Source: CAYRGQ01 sp964444885 (GTDB lineage: Bacteria; Bacteroidota; Bacteroidia; Sphingobacteriales; Sphingobacteriaceae). From it: a DNA stretch of 64,000 bases. The translations under genes were made by a program, and so were the position numbers. The stretch lies in contig CAYUIZ010000004.1 in the NCBI GenBank assembly GCA_964444885.1, positions 1 through 64,000 of the forward strand, in the 5' to 3' direction. Shown here in pieces: positions 36,524 to 45,723 of the stretch (position 1 is its first letter; each line of letters begins with the position of its first letter). The notes beneath the pieces were generated by a model that saw only the letters and a list, made by a program, of their open reading frames with translations, had not been told where the DNA came from and did no database searches.

Positions 36524-38320
36524 ATGAAAACCAACTATATCATAATCATAGCCCTGATCGCCACCTTGATGACGAGTTGCGAGAAGTTTTTGGAGCGACC
36601 ACCATTGACGGCATTGACGGACGAAACAGCTTGGGTGAACGAAGACAACGTTCGGATGTATGCCAACAAGTACTATACCGAGTTTTTTGTTGGCTACAAC
36701 ACCGGATTTACCTATACGGGAGCCGCGATGATGGGTTTTACGTTTAGCGATGACGTACTGAACCTCGGCAACCAAAGCAACTTTACCCGAGCGGTGCCTA
36801 ACAGTGCAATTTGGGGCATGGGCAGCGTACGATCTCTTAATATCATGATAGATCGCCTGGAAAACAACATGCAAGATGTCTTGGCACCCGATACCTACGC
36901 GCACTGGATGGGCATTGGCCGTTTTTTCCGTGCATTCCGCTATAGCCAGCTTGTGTTGCAATACGGCGACGTGCCTTATTACGACTATGTCGTAGCCGAT
37001 ACTGACCTGGATGCGCTCTATAAGCCTCGCACGCCGCGCAATGAAGTAATGGATGCGGTGTACGATGATTTCCGCTACGCGCTGGAAAATGTTCGGATTA
37101 ATGATGGTGCCCAAAATGTCAACCGATACGTGGTAGCGGGCGTTGTATCCCGCCTGGCGCTTTTCGAGGGGACATGGCAAAAGTACTATTACAATAACAC
37201 CGAGCGAGCACAGAAATTCCTGGACTTAGCGATAGAAGCAGGTAGTTTGGTGATGCAGAGCGGACGCTATGCCATCGAAACTGAATATCGGGCGCTCTTT
37301 ACGTCGTATGACTTGAGTGGAAACCGGGATTGCCTGCTATATCGCCACTACGACGCTGCCACCGGCGTGAGGCACGCCATAGCGTCTAACAATAACCTGA
37401 CCGAATCGCTGATATTTGGCCCCACGACGGATTTGATCAAATCCTATCTCTGCCATGATGGCGAGGTTTGGCAAAACTCAAGCGTGGACGATGCCGACAA
37501 TTTCGAGGTCAGCAATCTCATGCAGACGCGCGACCCCCGATTTGAAGCAAGCTTCCACAACCGGCCGCTGCAAACCAACCGGGGATCCTTGCTGTATATC
37601 ACCAAATTCCTCCCCAGGAATATCGAAAGCCTCGTAGAGGCTGGGGGTACGCTTCCTGCCGAGTTCGTAGGGGCCTCCAACATTACGGACTATCCTGTTC
37701 TGCGGTATGCCGAGGTGTTGCTCAACTGGATTGAAGCAAAAGCTGAGCGGGCCACACTGAGCGGTTCGGCCGTTACACAAGACGACTTGGACGCAACGAT
37801 TAACGCCATTAGGAATCGGCCACTGGCGGACGAGGCCGTGGCTCGGGGTGTCCAAAAAACGGCGCCCATCATGTTAGGTGCACTCCCCAACGACCCTGCG
37901 CGGGACTCCGGGGTAAGCGCACTGTTGTGGGAAATCAGGCGGGAACGCCGAATGGAGTTTACGTTTGAGTACTCGCGCTATGCTGACCTCGAACGCTGGC
38001 ACAAGCTGGAGTACATGGATACCGAGAGTAGGCCTGACTTGATGTCTGGCGCATGGGTCGACTTCCCTGCGCAGATGCCCGCACTGATCAACAACAACCT
38101 TTCTGTTGTGGGCCTTGACGGCAGCATAACGGTTTTCAATGGTTCCAATGCCCCACAGATGGTAGGCTTCTATAGAAGCACCACGAACGGGCATCGGTTG
38201 CCTTTCCTAGGTCAACTAAACGTCAATCCGTACTTGTCGCCGATAGGCCGCGTGCAAATCGATGACTATGCCGCCCGAGGTTACGAATTACAACAGACGG
38301 AAGGCTGGCCACAGCAGTAA
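36524..38320 (+). CDS. RagB/SusD family nutrient-binding lipoprotein
   Basis: A 598-aa cell-surface lipoprotein that caps the SusC channel. The lipobox LMTSC puts Cys at residue 19. SusD features are the TPR-like helical region (FFRAFRYSQLVLQYGDVPYYD), VSRLALFEGTWQKYY, and the C-terminal YPVLRYAEVLLNWIEAKAE and LLWEIRRERRMEFTFE motifs. Length fits. It follows susC by 18 nt and precedes the DUF4623 gene by 47 nt. The bound glycan is not known. Confidence 0.96.
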   Translation: MKTNYIIIIALIATLMTSCEKFLERPPLTALTDETAWVNEDNVRMYANKYYTEFFVGYNTGFTYTGAAMMGFTFSDDVLNLGNQSNFTRAVPNSAIWGMGSVRSLNIMIDRLENNMQDVLAPDTYAHWMGIGRFFRAFRYSQLVLQYGDVPYYDYVVADTDLDALYKPRTPRNEVMDAVYDDFRYALENVRINDGAQNVNRYVVAGVVSRLALFEGTWQKYYYNNTERAQKFLDLAIEAGSLVMQSGRYAIETEYRALFTSYDLSGNRDCLLYRHYDAATGVRHAIASNNNLTESLIFGPTTDLIKSYLCHDGEVWQNSSVDDADNFEVSNLMQTRDPRFEASFHNRPLQTNRGSLLYITKFLPRNIESLVEAGGTLPAEFVGASNITDYPVLRYAEVLLNWIEAKAERATLSGSAVTQDDLDATINAIRNRPLADEAVARGVQKTAPIMLGALPNDPARDSGVSALLWEIRRERRMEFTFEYSRYADLERWHKLEYMDTESRPDLMSGAWVDFPAQMPALINNNLSVVGLDGSITVFNGSNAPQMVGFYRSTTNGHRLPFLGQLNVNPYLSPIGRVQIDDYAARGYELQQTEGWPQQ

Positions 38321-38367
38321 ACAGGCCAGCCCGAAAATTAGATTTAACGCAGCAAAATTCCTAAAAG

Positions 38368-39792
38368 ATGAAAAAGACATATCAACGACCAAAATGGACT
38401 CTGTGGGTCGCCGTGTTGACGCTTGTTGCCATCTCTGCATGTAAAGATGACTACCCAACAAGCATAGACTCTCCACATCAAGTCGAGTTGGCATCGATCA
38501 AAATATTGAATGCCGGCGCCGATGGCAACACCGTTGTCACAGGCGTAGTAGACGAAAGCCAGAAACGGGTTACCTTCCCGCGCCTCGATCCGGAAACGGA
38601 CTTCTCTGCGCTTCGTTTCGAGATAGAGGGGTCGGCCGGGGCAAGCCTTGAGCAAGAGGTTTATGAGGTCCCCTTTATCGAAGGCGAGTCAGAACGGACC
38701 ATTGTGATCAAAGTGGTGAACGATTCGCGTTTTCGCGAGTATTTCCTGACTATCCGGTTATTGGTCCCAGTCTTTGGGGCAGATTTCGAAAAGCCAAACG
38801 TATTCGATTTCTCCAATAATTCGGCTGGCCAACCGACCTACCCAACGTTCGTGTCCCTGCTGACACGCGGATCGGGATTTGACGGCGAGCACGTACTGAT
38901 CGTGACCCGGGCCGAAGGGGGATCCCACCTGTTGGCGGTCGAGGATCTGAAAAACAACCAGATTAACCCCATTCCGCTCAACATGACCGGCGTAGCGGGA
39001 GGAACCTTCCCGGTCAACTGCGGAGCACAGGTTAATGGGCATACGTACATTGCCACCCTCTCGGGCGGGCAAGTCTCGCCGTTCAAGATTTACCATTGGA
39101 CGGATCCCAACGAGGCGCCAGCGGTGATCGCGGATATCAATATCGCCACCGTACCCAATGCGGGCGCACGCCACGGAGACAATATGTCCGTCAACTTGGA
39201 CCAAAACGGCAACGGCTACATGTATTTTGGCGACAACGCTGCAACTTCGGTATTGCGCTTGAAAGTAACGAACTATACAACCATCACGGAGCCAACTGTT
39301 TTCGCCTCGCAGACAGGTGTTACGTTTTGCATGTCGTACACGCGGGTAGCGGGTACAGACGATTATATCTTCACGGGCTACGAAGCACCCATCATGGTGG
39401 CTAACGAGAGCGGCGTGGTGTCGTACCGGGCTGCCAATACGGCATTCCCCGTCCGGGGGTCAGATGCCCGCGTCGTGACGTTCAATGAGGAGCGTTACTT
39501 GATCATGACCACGGCTGCCCGTTCGGGCGATGACGCTACGGTGCTCTACGTTTACGATATCACTAGGGGCGACAATGTTGCCGAAGCCTTGAGTATATTT
39601 GAAGAGTCAGGCGAAAGCGCGCTGTTCTCTTACGCCCTAGGAGGGCCGACCAACGCGGCGCCATCGACGCAGACGGGATGGTACGTCACCCAAGACGAGG
39701 AAGGAAACGATGCCTCACTCATGCTGTATACCGCCACGGCAGATGCCGGATTCGTCTTGCTCGAGTTCCCGAAGAAAGAATTGGACGATTAA
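38368..39792 (+). CDS. DUF4623 lipoprotein
   Basis: A 474-aa lipoprotein; the lipobox ISAC puts Cys at residue 26. After a beta-sandwich-like N-terminal stretch (about 40-135, with VTFPRLDPETDFSALRFEI) comes a repetitive beta-rich region that reads like a propeller (GGTFPVNCGAQVNGHTYIAT, MYFGDNAATSVLRLKV). The match to DUF4623 is by pattern. DUF4623 proteins are found in SusC/SusD loci and are probably surface glycan-binding proteins, a function I infer from position. It lies 47 nt after susD and 21 nt before the GHL10 gene. Confidence 0.82.
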   Translation: MKKTYQRPKWTLWVAVLTLVAISACKDDYPTSIDSPHQVELASIKILNAGADGNTVVTGVVDESQKRVTFPRLDPETDFSALRFEIEGSAGASLEQEVYEVPFIEGESERTIVIKVVNDSRFREYFLTIRLLVPVFGADFEKPNVFDFSNNSAGQPTYPTFVSLLTRGSGFDGEHVLIVTRAEGGSHLLAVEDLKNNQINPIPLNMTGVAGGTFPVNCGAQVNGHTYIATLSGGQVSPFKIYHWTDPNEAPAVIADINIATVPNAGARHGDNMSVNLDQNGNGYMYFGDNAATSVLRLKVTNYTTITEPTVFASQTGVTFCMSYTRVAGTDDYIFTGYEAPIMVANESGVVSYRAANTAFPVRGSDARVVTFNEERYLIMTTAARSGDDATVLYVYDITRGDNVAEALSIFEESGESALFSYALGGPTNAAPSTQTGWYVTQDEEGNDASLMLYTATADAGFVLLEFPKKELDD

Positions 39793-39813
39793 TGTGAATT
39801 GGACTACTAGTAT

Positions 39814-41265
39814 ATGAGCAGTTATCGATTGTTTGCCGTTGCGGCCCTCTGGATCCTTATTTACGGTTGTACGAAGGAGAAGCTGGAGCCGAACGAACCC
39901 ACGCCTGAACCGCCCGCAGAGACGGAACTGAACTTCCCTGACAAGGAAATGAGGGCGGTGTGGATTACGACCGCGTGGGGGCTGGATTGGCCCTTGGGCG
40001 ACTACAATGCCGAAAGCCAGAAGCAACGGTACCTCAACTACCTGGACCGTTTTGAAGAACTGCATATCAATGCGATCTTCTTTCAGGTCAAAGCCATGGG
40101 GGATGCGTTTCACGATTCGGAGTACGAACCGTGGAGCGCATCCATTACCGGCACCCGCGGTACGGATCCGGGATATGATATCCTGCAATTTATGATTGAC
40201 GAGGCACACAGCAGAGGCATTGAATTCCACGCTTGGATGAACCCATACCGGATCGCCACGCGGGCCAGTGCCGTTACGTCATATCCGGTTCTTCATCCAT
40301 CGGTTAATCCAGATTGGGTGGTGAGCCATGAGAAGATACAGATATACAACCCCGCATTGCCTGAAGTAAGACAACGCCTAGCCGAAATCGTCAGCGATCT
40401 TATTACCCGGTATCCCGTTGATGGAATCCATTTTGACGACTATTTTTATCCAGATCCGTCTTCAGCAGGCATCATGCAGTCTGACGCGGACGACTACGCG
40501 ACGTACGGCGCCGGCCACAGTACGATTGAAAGTTTCAGGCGTGATAATGTTGACAAGGCGATCGAAGCGGTGTATCAAACCATCGTCGACACCAGGCCCG
40601 AGGTAATCTTCTCCGTTTCGCCGGCGGCAAGCGGTGCGTATAACTTGAATACCCTATATGCCGATGTGGCTAAATGGTGCCGCGAGGGCTGGATGGATTT
40701 GTTGATTCCCCAATTGTATCAGGAGATTGGCAACCCCTTTAACGACTTTCAAGCCAATCTGAGTTGGTGGTCCCAGTACAGCTACGACGTGCCCATACTG
40801 GTCGGCCACGGTTTCTATCGGTTTGGTGACCCCGCTGCGCCGGCGGCTTTTCAGACATCGACCGAACTCACACGCCAGTTTGACTTGACTGACCGAAACC
40901 AAAAGGTAGTGGGCAACGCTCAGTATAGCGCACGCTATATTATGGAAAATCGCATACAGATCACTGACCGGCTGGCTCAACACTACAAGGACCTGGCAGT
41001 CATGCCTATGCTAGGCAGGGAGGTAGCACCAGCGCCCAGCACGCCACAGCAAGTGCGAATAGAGGGAAATGATGTTGTTTGGAATACTGAGGGAGATGTC
41101 AGGTCTGTTGTTTATTATTTTTCTGATTTGGAAGCGACGGGTGTCGTTTATGCGATAACGGATCAATCGAGCGTACCGATCGGCGATGCCGGTCATTACT
41201 GCGTGGCGGCGTTGAATGCGGATAACCAAGAAAGCCAACCCTCGGAAACAGTTGAAAAGAAATAG
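39814..41265 (+). CDS. Family 10-like glycosyl hydrolase (GHL10/DUF187) lipoprotein
   Basis: A 483-aa secreted lipoprotein; lipobox ending LIYGC places Cys at residue 18, followed by a proline-rich linker (residues 23-35). The barrel has RAVWITTAWGLDWP, EELHINAIFFQVKAMGDAF, IEFHAWMNPYRIA and YPVDGIHFDDYFYP, which are DUF187/GHL10 markers. An Ig-like C-terminus follows. The family includes proteins linked to cell-wall glycan cleavage, but the exact bond is unknown. It is 21 nt after DUF4623 and 3 nt before the phosphoesterase gene. Confidence 0.88.
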   Translation: MSSYRLFAVAALWILIYGCTKEKLEPNEPTPEPPAETELNFPDKEMRAVWITTAWGLDWPLGDYNAESQKQRYLNYLDRFEELHINAIFFQVKAMGDAFHDSEYEPWSASITGTRGTDPGYDILQFMIDEAHSRGIEFHAWMNPYRIATRASAVTSYPVLHPSVNPDWVVSHEKIQIYNPALPEVRQRLAEIVSDLITRYPVDGIHFDDYFYPDPSSAGIMQSDADDYATYGAGHSTIESFRRDNVDKAIEAVYQTIVDTRPEVIFSVSPAASGAYNLNTLYADVAKWCREGWMDLLIPQLYQEIGNPFNDFQANLSWWSQYSYDVPILVGHGFYRFGDPAAPAAFQTSTELTRQFDLTDRNQKVVGNAQYSARYIMENRIQITDRLAQHYKDLAVMPMLGREVAPAPSTPQQVRIEGNDVVWNTEGDVRSVVYYFSDLEATGVVYAITDQSSVPIGDAGHYCVAALNADNQESQPSETVEKK

Positions 41266-41268
41266 ACT

Positions 41269-43125
41269 ATGTATAAGGGCACGTGTTTTGTCGCCAGCGT
41301 ATGGTTGCTGATTTTTAGCACGTTTTATGCGAATGCCCAATCGTTCCGATTCGCCCACGTCACCGACACCCACGTCGGCGGCAGTACCGGTGTCGACGAT
41401 CTCCGGGCGACTGTCGCGGATATTAATGCCCAGTCCGCGCTAGACTTCGTTATTATCTCCGGCGACATTACGGAGTTCGGTTCAGATGAGGAGCTGATCC
41501 TAGCCAAGCGCGTGCTGGATAGCCTTCGCATCCCTTGGTACGTGATTCCTGGCAATCACGACACCAATTGGTCAGAAAGCGGCGGTAACTCCTTCCGGCG
41601 TATATTTGGTAGTGAAACGTTTGCCTTTCGGCACAAAGGCTACTTTTTTGTGGGAACGAACTCCGGGCCGAATATGCGCATGAGCCCGGGGCAAGTGCCG
41701 CGTGAAAACCTGGTTTGGATGGACTCCCTTTTTGCCGACAACCCAGACAAGGAGACTCCGCTAATCTACGTCAACCATTATCCGCAGGATTCCTCATTAA
41801 ACAATTGGTTTGAGGCCATCGACAGGCTTAAGACGCGTAACGTACAGCTCATGCTGTGTGGCCACGGTCACCAAAATCGTGTGTTTGATTTTGAGGGGAT
41901 TCCCAGCGTCATGTCGCGTTCCAACTTGCGGGCACGCGATAGCGTGGGGGCTTATAACGTGGTCACCATCGGTCAGGGAGAAGCCATATACCAGCTCCGC
42001 TATCCAGGCGTTCGCACAGACGAGCCTTGGACACGGATAGCCTTGCAGGACCACCAGTTTGCACAACGCGAACAAAATTATCATCGCCCGAGCTACCGGA
42101 TTAACGAACAGTATCCGGGGTTGCGCGTCGCGTGGACGTACCAAGATGACGCGGACATCGGGACTGGCATTGCTCGTTACAAGCAAAGACTGATCACGGC
42201 CAACACGCAAGGACAAGTATTTGCCCTTCACGCGCGTACCGGCAAACCAGTATGGGTGTTTCAGACAGGAGGCAAGGTATACTCCACGCCTGACGTATGG
42301 AAACATTATGTCGTTGTGGGTTCAACGGACAACCATATTTATTGTCTCAATGCAAAAAACGGCGAACTCATTTGGGAATACCAAGCTGAAAAGGCCGTCT
42401 TGGGTTCACCACTGATCCATGATGGCATTGCCTACATCGGGGCATCCGACGGGGAATTCCGTGCATTGGACGTGCAGACCGGTCATCTGCTCTGGTCATT
42501 CGACCAGGTGAAAGGCTATGTCTCCGCTAAGCCATTGTGGTATGATGGCAAGATTTACTTTGGTTGCTGGGGCAACGGGTTCTATGCGCTCGATCCAGCT
42601 AGCGGTGCTCGGGTTTGGGAGTGGAGCAACGGCTCGTCCAATCGCATGTTGTCGCCTGCCGCGTGCTACCCGGTGGGTGCAAACGGCAGGGTGTTTATTG
42701 TTGCACCGGATCGGTACATGACCGCGCTTGACGCGCGCACCGGTGCCGAATTGTGGCGCCAGCATGTTGATACCCTGCGCGTGCGTGAATCGATGGGGTT
42801 GGCCGCAGACAGCCAATTCGTCTACGTCAAAACGATGGACGGTAACGTCTACGGAATGTCGACAACCGCGGACAGCATGGAGATTGCGTGGACTTCGGAA
42901 TTGCAACTGCCTTATGAGCTGGCGCCGTCTGCCATTGCCACGAATGGGCGGAAGGTTTTCGTCCCGTCGCATTCGGGCTTGTTGTCTGCCGTCGATCGGC
43001 AAGCTGGCGATGTGGTCTGGCAATATAAAATTTCGAATGGTATGATCAATCCTATCCTGCCCCTTGGGCGGCGGCACGTTGTTGCGAGCACGATGGATGG
43101 TAAAATTGTCAAACTAAGATTCTAG
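41269..43125 (+). CDS. Metallophosphoesterase fused to a PQQ-like beta-propeller
   Basis: A 618-aa exported protein. A signal peptide ends after FYANAQS (about residue 24). Residues 28-250 form a calcineurin-like phosphoesterase: DTHVGG, SGDITEFGS, GNHDTNW, VNHYPQ and LCGHGHQNRV give the two-metal site. Residues 280-615 form a PQQ-binding-like propeller, with repeats such as GKPVWVFQTGGKVYSTPDVW and GELIWEYQAEKAVLGSPLI. The propeller is probably structural or binds a ligand. This fusion is unusual next to MurNAc genes; dephosphorylation of a wall fragment is one guess. It overlaps no gene but has gaps of only 3 and 5 nt. Confidence 0.9.
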   Translation: MYKGTCFVASVWLLIFSTFYANAQSFRFAHVTDTHVGGSTGVDDLRATVADINAQSALDFVIISGDITEFGSDEELILAKRVLDSLRIPWYVIPGNHDTNWSESGGNSFRRIFGSETFAFRHKGYFFVGTNSGPNMRMSPGQVPRENLVWMDSLFADNPDKETPLIYVNHYPQDSSLNNWFEAIDRLKTRNVQLMLCGHGHQNRVFDFEGIPSVMSRSNLRARDSVGAYNVVTIGQGEAIYQLRYPGVRTDEPWTRIALQDHQFAQREQNYHRPSYRINEQYPGLRVAWTYQDDADIGTGIARYKQRLITANTQGQVFALHARTGKPVWVFQTGGKVYSTPDVWKHYVVVGSTDNHIYCLNAKNGELIWEYQAEKAVLGSPLIHDGIAYIGASDGEFRALDVQTGHLLWSFDQVKGYVSAKPLWYDGKIYFGCWGNGFYALDPASGARVWEWSNGSSNRMLSPAACYPVGANGRVFIVAPDRYMTALDARTGAELWRQHVDTLRVRESMGLAADSQFVYVKTMDGNVYGMSTTADSMEIAWTSELQLPYELAPSAIATNGRKVFVPSHSGLLSAVDRQAGDVVWQYKISNGMINPILPLGRRHVVASTMDGKIVKLRF

Positions 43126-43130
43126 GAATT

Positions 43131-44957
43131 ATGGATAAAAGCCAACGGAAAGTACCCCGGGTTCTCAGTTATGTTTTAACTGCGCTGTTATTCGTAGCAC
43201 TCGCCCACCCGGCTTTCGCCCAGCAAACGTGGATACGCATTAATCAATTGGGGTACACCACGCAGGGCCTGAAAAATGCCGTTTGGGGCAGTAAGGATGT
43301 GGAACGCTTGCGCACGTTTCATTTGGTGGACGCGGATTCCGACGAGATCGTGTTTACGGGCAAAACCGGCAAGCGTTTTGGGGCGTATGGCCCCTTTAAC
43401 CACACCTATCGCTTGGATTTTTCGGCATACCAGCGTCCGGGTTCTTACTACTTGGAGGCCGAAGGCGTCCGGTCGCCCGTATTCCCCATCGGTGACAACG
43501 TCTACGACGGCGCGGCGGATTTCGCGTTGCGGTATATGCGTCAGCAACGTACGCTGTTCAACCCGTTCTTGCAGGACAGTTGCCATACACACGATGGGTT
43601 TACCTTGTATGCAGGCGGTGCGGGGTTGCCCGACAGCACGCGTATCGATGCAGGGGGGGGATGGCACGATGCGTCGGATTATTTGCAATATGCCACCACC
43701 TCGGCCAATGCAACGTTCCATATGCTGGCCGCATACCGCGATTTTCCGCATGTATTCGAAGACCACAAGCAAGCGAATGGTCTCGATGGCAAAAACGGCC
43801 TAGCCGATGTATTGGACGAGGCGAAGTGGGGACTAGACTGGTTGCTCAAAATGCACCCCGAGCCGCACTTGATGTTTAACCAGATTGCCGATGACCGCGA
43901 CCATGCCAGCATGCGTATGCCCGGTGAGGATCCGTTTTATGGCAGGGGCTACGAACGGCCGGTTTACTTCATCAACGGCGAGCCCCAGCAACGCGGCCAA
44001 TTCATGAACAATACCACCGGCACAAGTTCGACAGCGGCCAAGTTCACGAGTGCGTTCAACTTAGGCAGTAGGCTATTCAGCGATATTGACGGCGACTATG
44101 CCTCTTTGTTGCGCGAGAAAGCGATCACCGCTTATGCCTATGCGCATATCAAGCCTGGCGTCACGCAGACCGTTTCCGTCAAATCGCCCTATATCTACGC
44201 CGAGGAAAACTGGGTGGATGATATGGAGCTGGCGGCCGCCACGCAGTTGCTCGTGACAGGGGATCCGAAGTATGCGCGCGACGCGATGGCTTACGCGCTG
44301 CAGGAAAAAACGACGCCTTGGTTTAGGAATGACACCGCGGCGCACTACCAGTGGTACCCTTTCATTAATCTCGGCCATTACGAATTGGCAAAGCAACTGG
44401 ACGGCCGGGACCGTCGCCGGCTGGAGTCGTATTACAAGAAAGGCATACAGCAGGTGTGGGCGCGCGCCAAGAATAACGCATTCCATCGCGGTGTGCCCTT
44501 CATCTGGTGCAGCAATAACCTGACGGTGGCCTTTGCCATACAATGCATCTGGTACCGCGAGTTGACCGGCGACGACCGCTTCGACGAATTGGAACAAGCG
44601 AACGTCGACTGGTTGTTCGGCTGTAACCCGTGGGGAACCAGCATGGTCTATGGATTGCCTTCCTGGGGCGATACGCCGGTGGACCCGCATTCGGCGTTCA
44701 CGCACTTGATGGATTATCCCATCGATGGCGGTTTGGTGGACGGGCCGGTATACAGTACGATTTTCAACAGCTTGATCGGTATTTATTTACACAATGAGGA
44801 TAGCTATGCGGATTTCCAAAGTGATTTGGCCGTTTACCACGACGACTTTGGCGACTACAGCACCAACGAACCTACCATGGACGGAACGGCTTCGCTGATT
44901 TACCTGCTGGCGGCCAAGGAAGCAGAGTCGAAGGAGGGGACTCCTGCAAAAAAGTAG
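43131..44957 (+). CDS. Glycoside hydrolase family 9
   Basis: A 608-aa exported enzyme. The signal peptide ends after HPAFAQ (about residue 27), then a CelD_N-type Ig domain (WIRINQLGYTTQGLKNAV, about 32-120). The (alpha/alpha)6 barrel carries the base/acid motifs: GGWHDASDYLQYATTS for the catalytic Asp pair and DYSTNEPTMDGTASL for the catalytic Glu. GH9 includes cellulases and exo-beta-glucosaminidases; the wall-sugar context favours the second, by inference. The gene ends with GCA AAA AAG TAG, i.e. a slippery A AAA AAG heptamer just before the stop, and the deacetylase frame overlaps it in -1. Confidence 0.93.
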   Translation: MDKSQRKVPRVLSYVLTALLFVALAHPAFAQQTWIRINQLGYTTQGLKNAVWGSKDVERLRTFHLVDADSDEIVFTGKTGKRFGAYGPFNHTYRLDFSAYQRPGSYYLEAEGVRSPVFPIGDNVYDGAADFALRYMRQQRTLFNPFLQDSCHTHDGFTLYAGGAGLPDSTRIDAGGGWHDASDYLQYATTSANATFHMLAAYRDFPHVFEDHKQANGLDGKNGLADVLDEAKWGLDWLLKMHPEPHLMFNQIADDRDHASMRMPGEDPFYGRGYERPVYFINGEPQQRGQFMNNTTGTSSTAAKFTSAFNLGSRLFSDIDGDYASLLREKAITAYAYAHIKPGVTQTVSVKSPYIYAEENWVDDMELAAATQLLVTGDPKYARDAMAYALQEKTTPWFRNDTAAHYQWYPFINLGHYELAKQLDGRDRRRLESYYKKGIQQVWARAKNNAFHRGVPFIWCSNNLTVAFAIQCIWYRELTGDDRFDELEQANVDWLFGCNPWGTSMVYGLPSWGDTPVDPHSAFTHLMDYPIDGGLVDGPVYSTIFNSLIGIYLHNEDSYADFQSDLAVYHDDFGDYSTNEPTMDGTASLIYLLAAKEAESKEGTPAKK

Positions 44958-44999
44958 TGCGGGATGCGTTTGGCGCTGTCGTGCGAGGCGATAGCAGCC
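44931..44999 (+). promoter_or_regulatory. Candidate -1 ribosomal frameshift site at the GH9-deacetylase junction
   Basis: The elements are: a purine-rich SD-like run AAGGAGGGG (44931-44939), 8 nt, the slippery heptamer AAAAAAG (44948-44954) in the frame A AAA AAG, then TAG (44955-44957). A 10-bp stem with one bulged A (44972-44981 with 44989-44999, loop of 7) lies 17 nt downstream. The order and spacing upstream match the E. coli dnaX frameshift signal; the hairpin spacer is longer than usual. A slip gives a GH9-deacetylase fusion of about 842 aa. Confidence 0.55.
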
Positions 45000-45658
45000 G
45001 GCGTGAGGTCGCGTTGGTATTTACCGCCGATGAATTTATGGACGGTGCGGCGTTTATCCTCAACACCCTGAGGGAGCATGGCGTGCCTGGATCGTTCTTT
45101 TTGACAGGAAATAGTTTTGAGCAGGACGGGGCCGAATCGATCGTGACCCGCATCGTCAACGAGGGACACTACCTCGGACCGCATTCCGATGCACACTTGT
45201 TGTATTGCGATTGGGGAAACCGGGATAGCCTGCTGGTATCGCAGGAGGTCTTCCAGGCGGACCTGGAAGCCAACTACGAACGCATGCGTCCGTGGGGCAT
45301 TACGATGCAGGACGCACCCTATTATATTCCGCCCTATGAGTGGTACAACCGGCAGGTGGTGGAATGGTCGGCCGGAATGGGGCTGGAGCTGGTGAATTTC
45401 ACGCCCGGTTTGCGAACGCCTGCCGATTATACGTATCCCGAGATGGGCGAGCGATATTGGGATAGTCAGCGTATCTACGAGTCTGTATTGGACTACGAGA
45501 AGGCGTCGCCGACAGGCATCAACGGGTATGTCATCCTGGTCCATCTGGGTACGGACCCTAGGCGAACCGACAAGTTTTATTACAAATTGCCCATGCTTTT
45601 GAACGAAATGAAGGCAAAAAGATATAGTTTTGAGCGAATTGATAAGTTAGTACAATAG
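44957..45658 (+). CDS. NodB-like polysaccharide deacetylase (may be read only as a frameshift fusion)
   Basis: A 233-aa domain from the GTG at 44957, which overlaps the GH9 TAG by one base. Motifs: Asp25 in FTADEF, metal-binding His76 and His80 in HSDAH, PPYEWYN for motif 3 and ILVHLGT for motif 5. There is no signal peptide, odd for an enzyme that should work outside the cytoplasm, and no ATG, GTG or TTG in frame between a TGA at 44822 and the GTG. In the -1 frame from GH9 the reading continues VVRDAFGAVVRGD without a stop. So it is either translationally coupled or made as the C-terminus of GH9. Confidence 0.85.
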   Translation: MRDAFGAVVRGDSSRREVALVFTADEFMDGAAFILNTLREHGVPGSFFLTGNSFEQDGAESIVTRIVNEGHYLGPHSDAHLLYCDWGNRDSLLVSQEVFQADLEANYERMRPWGITMQDAPYYIPPYEWYNRQVVEWSAGMGLELVNFTPGLRTPADYTYPEMGERYWDSQRIYESVLDYEKASPTGINGYVILVHLGTDPRRTDKFYYKLPMLLNEMKAKRYSFERIDKLVQ

Positions 45659-45723
45659 TCATCATTCGCCATCCGTTTTATAAAGGGTGAAACCGCCATG
45701 TTTGGCCGATAGCAACAGAGAAA

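Noticed and set aside
36182..37180. 332-codon minus-strand frame over susC and susD
   Set aside because: It is a shadow spanning the junction of two certain plus-strand genes.
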